From positions 1 through 35,941 of the forward strand of contig DAITAC010000038.1 of NCBI GenBank assembly GCA_036824465.1: a stretch of 35,941 nt of DNA, given 5' to 3'. Each line of letters opens with the position of its first letter. The stretch's first letter is position 1. The notes under the pieces are model-generated. The model had not been told where the DNA came from, ran no database searches, and worked only from the letters and a program-made list of their open reading frames with translations. This document shows, piece by piece, positions 33,231 to 35,941 of the stretch. The translations under genes were made by a program, and so were the position numbers. The stretch is from JAKOQB01 sp036824465. GTDB lineage: Bacteria > Pseudomonadota > Gammaproteobacteria > Burkholderiales > Burkholderiaceae_F.

Positions 33231-33300
33231 ATGGTCGATGCGAATGTCTGGGCACGCCCGGCTGTGGGCGTGCGCCTGTCAATGTGTGGGCCGCTCCTTT

Positions 33301-33327
33301 GCGAAGCGCATGGTGTCAGCGCTTCGC
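33301..33327 (-). terminator. Hairpin across the stop codon of the acyltransferase fusion gene
   Basis: GCGAAGCGC and GCGCTTCGC form a perfect 9-bp stem with a 9-base loop that contains the TGA stop (33316-33318). It is the strongest inverted repeat I found outside coding interiors and may slow or end transcription of the ketosynthase operon. It lacks a T-run; the bases after it are CAAAGGAG-like, so termination is only a possibility. Confidence 0.35.
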
Positions 33328-34557
33328 GCGCACCGGCCGCCTGCTCGCCGCGGGCTTCCAGCGCCGTTGCATCCAATACCACTGCTCCGGGTGGTGCAGG
33401 ACCAAGCGTTCCAGCGCCCGATTATGGGCGAGCGTATTGCGCCGAATTGCCTCGTTTGTACTCTCGCATTCGATGAGCGGCAGCGCCTCCTCGAACCGCA
33501 GCACGTGCCGGCCGTCAGATTCCCGCCAGGCGGCGGCCGGCAACACCGGCGCGCCGGTTGCAAGCGCGATGATCGCGAGGCTGTTGAACGTCCACGCCGG
33601 ATCCCCGAAAAATTCGACCTCGATGCCGTCCGGAGGCCGCGCATGCTGGTCGAACGGAAACACGATCACGTCGCCCTGCTCGAGGCGCGCGAGCATCGCA
33701 TCGAGCGAGCCGCGCTTGGGAAGCACGCCGAACCCCGCCCGGTTGAAGCGGCGCGTAACGAGGCGGTCGAGCCATTGCGGCTTCAGCGCGCGGCGCACGA
33801 AGTGGAACTTGCCGCGAATCTGCGGGAGCTGGGCGATGGCGGCCGTCGTGGCGATCTCCCAGTTGCCGAAATGGCCGGTCAGGACGAGGACGCCCTTGCC
33901 CTGCGCCATTGCGGCGACGAGTGCGTCGAGGTTCTCTACGCGCGCGAGTGCCTGCTTGCGCGCCTCCGACATCCAAGGCAAGCGGATGAACTCGCCGGCA
34001 AGCCGCCACAGGTGCCCGTAGTGCGCGGCCGCGAGCCGCTCGATCTCGGCAGCGGACGCGGTGTCACCGAACACGCGGCGCAGGTTCGCGAGCACGACGT
34101 CGCGCTGCAGCGGCACAAAGCGGTAGAGGAATCGGCCAGCGGCCGGCACTGTGACCTCCGCAGGCTCGGCCAGCGCGACGGCGGATGCGCTCGTTCGGTC
34201 GTGTGTCAGCGACAGCGCGATGCCGCTCAGCCGGTGCCGGGCCAGCACCGCCTGCGCGATCGAACTCAGCACGGCCTGAGGCGCACCGTAGTTGTCACGC
34301 GCGACGGAGAAATCCGCCGGCTCGATCTGCCCGAGCGCCACCTCGCGCGGAAAGAGCTTGACGCAGGCTTCCTTTGCGGCGAAGCGCGCGGCGAGACTCG
34401 CGCCGCGGCCCGGGCCGTCGCCGCTGTCGGCCAGTTCCTGCGCGGAAAAGAGCTTGCGCAGATCGGCGACCGGCGTCTGCGCGAGCAGCCGTTCGATCCG
34501 CGCGATTTCGACGGTGTCGATCCCACAGCGACTCGAGCCGGTATTGTTGTCCGCCAT
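33316..34557 (-). CDS. Fusion of holo-ACP synthase (AcpS-like) and LpxL-type acyltransferase
   Basis: 413 residues with two distinct domains. Residues about 9-125 are a 4'-phosphopantetheinyl transferase: GIDTVEIARIE with Mg-binding Asp14, and FAAKEACVKLF with Glu63 and Lys67, which would load the pantetheine arm on an acyl carrier protein. Residues about 145-400 are a lysophospholipid/lipid A acyltransferase: TGHFGNWE gives the H229-x4-E234 catalytic pair, followed by FVRRALKPQWLD, GVLPKRGSLDAML and FPFDQHARPP. The usual N-terminal membrane anchor of LpxL is missing because the AcpS domain is there instead. It starts 15 bases after a ketosynthase gene and probably belongs to an aryl-polyene or special fatty acid cluster, activating the carrier protein and attaching the product to a lipid. 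Both motif sets look functional. Confidence 0.85.
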   Translation of the reverse strand: MADNNTGSSRCGIDTVEIARIERLLAQTPVADLRKLFSAQELADSGDGPGRGASLAARFAAKEACVKLFPREVALGQIEPADFSVARDNYGAPQAVLSSIAQAVLARHRLSGIALSLTHDRTSASAVALAEPAEVTVPAAGRFLYRFVPLQRDVVLANLRRVFGDTASAAEIERLAAAHYGHLWRLAGEFIRLPWMSEARKQALARVENLDALVAAMAQGKGVLVLTGHFGNWEIATTAAIAQLPQIRGKFHFVRRALKPQWLDRLVTRRFNRAGFGVLPKRGSLDAMLARLEQGDVIVFPFDQHARPPDGIEVEFFGDPAWTFNSLAIIALATGAPVLPAAAWRESDGRHVLRFEEALPLIECESTNEAIRRNTLAHNRALERLVLHHPEQWYWMQRRWKPAASRRPVRAKR

Positions 34558-34572
34558 CGTGCGACCTGCGAG

Positions 34573-35841
34573 CTACGCGGCGCGAACCAGCAGCGCGGCG
34601 TTGGTCGCGGCGAAGCCGCGGGACAGGATCAGCGCGACGTCGCTCCGAGGCGTCTGCGGCTGCGCGGAGACCCGCAGGCCCGCGCAATCGGGATCGATTT
34701 CGGCGAGCGTCCCGATGCCCGGAACGACTCGCTGGCGCAGCGCGCAAAGCGCGACGACCGTCTCGAGGATGCCGGCGGCGGAGATGAGATGCCCCAACGC
34801 CCATTTGAACGCGGTGACGGGCGGCGGCGCCGTGCTGAACACCGCGCGGATCGCGGCCGCTTCTGACGCATCGGAGGACCGCGTGCCGTTGCCGTGGGCG
34901 ACGATCATGCCGACGTCCACGGGCGACAGCTGCGCGTCGGCCAGCGCTTCGCGGATCGCGCGCGCGAGACCGTCGCCGTCCTCGCGGACCGCGAGGAGCC
35001 CGAGACCTTCGGACGCGTACCCGGCGCCGAGGACTTCGCCCAGCGCGGTGGCGTTGCGAGCGGCGGCCGAGGCTTCGGTCTCAAGCACCAGCGCGCCCGC
35101 GCCCTCGCCGAACAGGCTGCCGTCGCGCCGCGCGTCGAACGGGCGCAGCGTGTCGGCGGCGATGAGGCCGAGCCGCGAGTAGAACAGCACCATCTGCGGC
35201 TCGATCGGCGTGTCGTGCCCGACGACGACGGCGCGGTCCGCCTCGCCGGTACGCAACGCCTGCGTGGCCTCCAGGACCGCGAGCGCGCCGCTGCAGCTGT
35301 GGTTGGTGATGCAGGCGTTGGCGCCCTTGAAACCGTACTTGATGCCGATGTGGCCCAGCACGTTGTTCGGCAGCGAGCGCAGGAGCCACATCGGGTTGAC
35401 CGTGTTGCCGAGCTCGCGCCCGAACGCCGGCATGTCGTGCTGCGCGGCGGTCAGGAGCGGAAAGAAGTCATAGTCGTTCTCGTAGTTGCCGCTGCCCGAG
35501 CCGACCCAGACACCGGTGCGGTCGGAAAACGCCGCCGCGGCGCCTTCGTTGAGCGCCGCGCGGTGCGGTACGAGTCCCGAGCCCTCGATCGCGCGGCCGG
35601 CGGCGTACAGGCCGATGAGGTCGGTGCGCCGGATGAGCTTGTGCAGCTTGCGGTCTTCGACCATCTCGCGCGCGTTGAAGTCGACGATTTCGGCGGCGAC
35701 GTGCGTCGGCCAGCCGGACGCGTCCCATTGCCGGATCTCGGTAATCGCTTTGTGGCCGTCGCGTACAGCGGCGAAGATGTCCTCCGGATGCTTGCCGGCG
35801 GCGCAGACGGCGCCGGTGCCGGTGATGACGATTCTGGGCAT
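34573..35841 (-). CDS. Beta-ketoacyl-ACP synthase II-like (FabF-type)
   Basis: 422 residues, normal length. The thiolase-fold condensing enzyme has nucleophile Cys183 in ITNHSCSGAL and both histidines in VAHGNGTRSSD and KWALGHLISAAG. GEGAGALVLE and the terminal SRGFAATNAALLV (in place of the common GFGGTN) are present. It elongates acyl or polyenoyl chains on an acyl carrier protein with malonyl-ACP. The start at 35841 (MPRIVITGTGAVC) is the usual family N-terminus; a longer frame overlaps the upstream gene. It lies 20 bases after the stop of a second ketosynthase gene. Two ketosynthases in tandem plus a phosphopantetheinyl/acyltransferase point to an aryl-polyene-like type II system continuing beyond the right edge. 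Confidence 0.9.
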   Translation of the reverse strand: MPRIVITGTGAVCAAGKHPEDIFAAVRDGHKAITEIRQWDASGWPTHVAAEIVDFNAREMVEDRKLHKLIRRTDLIGLYAAGRAIEGSGLVPHRAALNEGAAAAFSDRTGVWVGSGSGNYENDYDFFPLLTAAQHDMPAFGRELGNTVNPMWLLRSLPNNVLGHIGIKYGFKGANACITNHSCSGALAVLEATQALRTGEADRAVVVGHDTPIEPQMVLFYSRLGLIAADTLRPFDARRDGSLFGEGAGALVLETEASAAARNATALGEVLGAGYASEGLGLLAVREDGDGLARAIREALADAQLSPVDVGMIVAHGNGTRSSDASEAAAIRAVFSTAPPPVTAFKWALGHLISAAGILETVVALCALRQRVVPGIGTLAEIDPDCAGLRVSAQPQTPRSDVALILSRGFAATNAALLVRAA

Positions 35842-35861
35842 GGCGAAGGCCGTCGCAGGCG

Positions 35862-35941
35862 TCAGGCGCGCACCGCGCCGGCTCCATCGACTTCTTCCGG
35901 ATTGCGCAGCACCACGCAACTGTTCGAGCCGCCGAAGCCGA
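35862..35941 (-). CDS. Beta-ketoacyl-ACP synthase C-terminus (partial, 5' end outside window)
   Basis: The - strand frame entering from the right edge encodes GFGGSNSCVVLRNPEEV and ends with TGA at 35864-35862. GFGGSN followed by a hydrophobic VVL strand is the standard end of FabF-type ketosynthases. It is 20 bases upstream of the complete ketosynthase gene on the same strand. Only 26 codons are visible. Confidence 0.75.
   Translation of the reverse strand, partial: GFGGSNSCVVLRNPEEVDGAGAVRA

Overview
The window is GC-rich, densely coded DNA that looks betaproteobacterial. The left edge has the order 3' end of glmU, divergent Lrp/AsnC regulator, glmS, a layout I associate with Burkholderiales and relatives. 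The rest is accessory.

Left part (1-5130, mostly + strand): the last codons of glmU, an Lrp-type regulator facing away from glmS, complete glmS, a short 3' remnant of a second glmS copy, and two translationally coupled exported TPR proteins.

Centre (5314-29845, all on the - strand): one compact, apparently single transcription unit of 17 genes. From promoter to end it reads: GntR regulator, thiolase, acyl-CoA ligase, hydantoinase-type A and B subunits, acyl-CoA dehydrogenase, B12-binding and catalytic subunits of an acyl-CoA mutase, three subunits of a molybdenum hydroxylase (FAD, 2Fe-2S, Mo), class III CoA-transferase, 3-hydroxyacyl-CoA dehydrogenase/enoyl-CoA hydratase fusion, periplasmic binding protein, an RdhA/QueG-like two-cluster iron-sulfur protein, a fused indolepyruvate oxidoreductase, and NnrS. 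The gene set and order from thiolase to CoA-transferase match, from memory, the iaa cluster for anaerobic degradation of the plant hormone indole-3-acetate in Azoarcus evansii and Aromatoleum aromaticum. The expected route is indoleacetate to indoleacetyl-CoA (IaaB), hydroxylation to the 2-oxoindole (IaaIJK), ATP-driven lactam opening (IaaCE) to a 2-aminophenylsuccinyl-CoA, CoA relocation (IaaL), carbon-skeleton rearrangement to 2-aminobenzylmalonyl-CoA (IaaGH), oxidative decarboxylation (IaaF), then hydration, oxidation and thiolysis (fusion protein plus IaaA) to 2-aminobenzoyl-CoA and acetyl-CoA. The three downstream genes look like additions: the oxidoreductase could make indoleacetyl-CoA directly from indolepyruvate, the RdhA/QueG-like protein is a reductase candidate of unknown substrate, and NnrS suggests life with nitric oxide or denitrification.

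Right part (29846-35941): a gene-poor stretch, an MsbA-like ABC exporter on the + strand, a decayed LpxO-like aspartyl/asparaginyl beta-hydroxylase pseudogene with two frameshifts and a lost C-terminus, and, on the - strand, the end of a type II fatty-acid/aryl-polyene-like cluster: the 3' end of one ketosynthase, a second complete ketosynthase, and an unusual fusion of a holo-ACP synthase with an LpxL-type acyltransferase. No tRNA, rRNA, CRISPR array or intact insertion sequence was seen.
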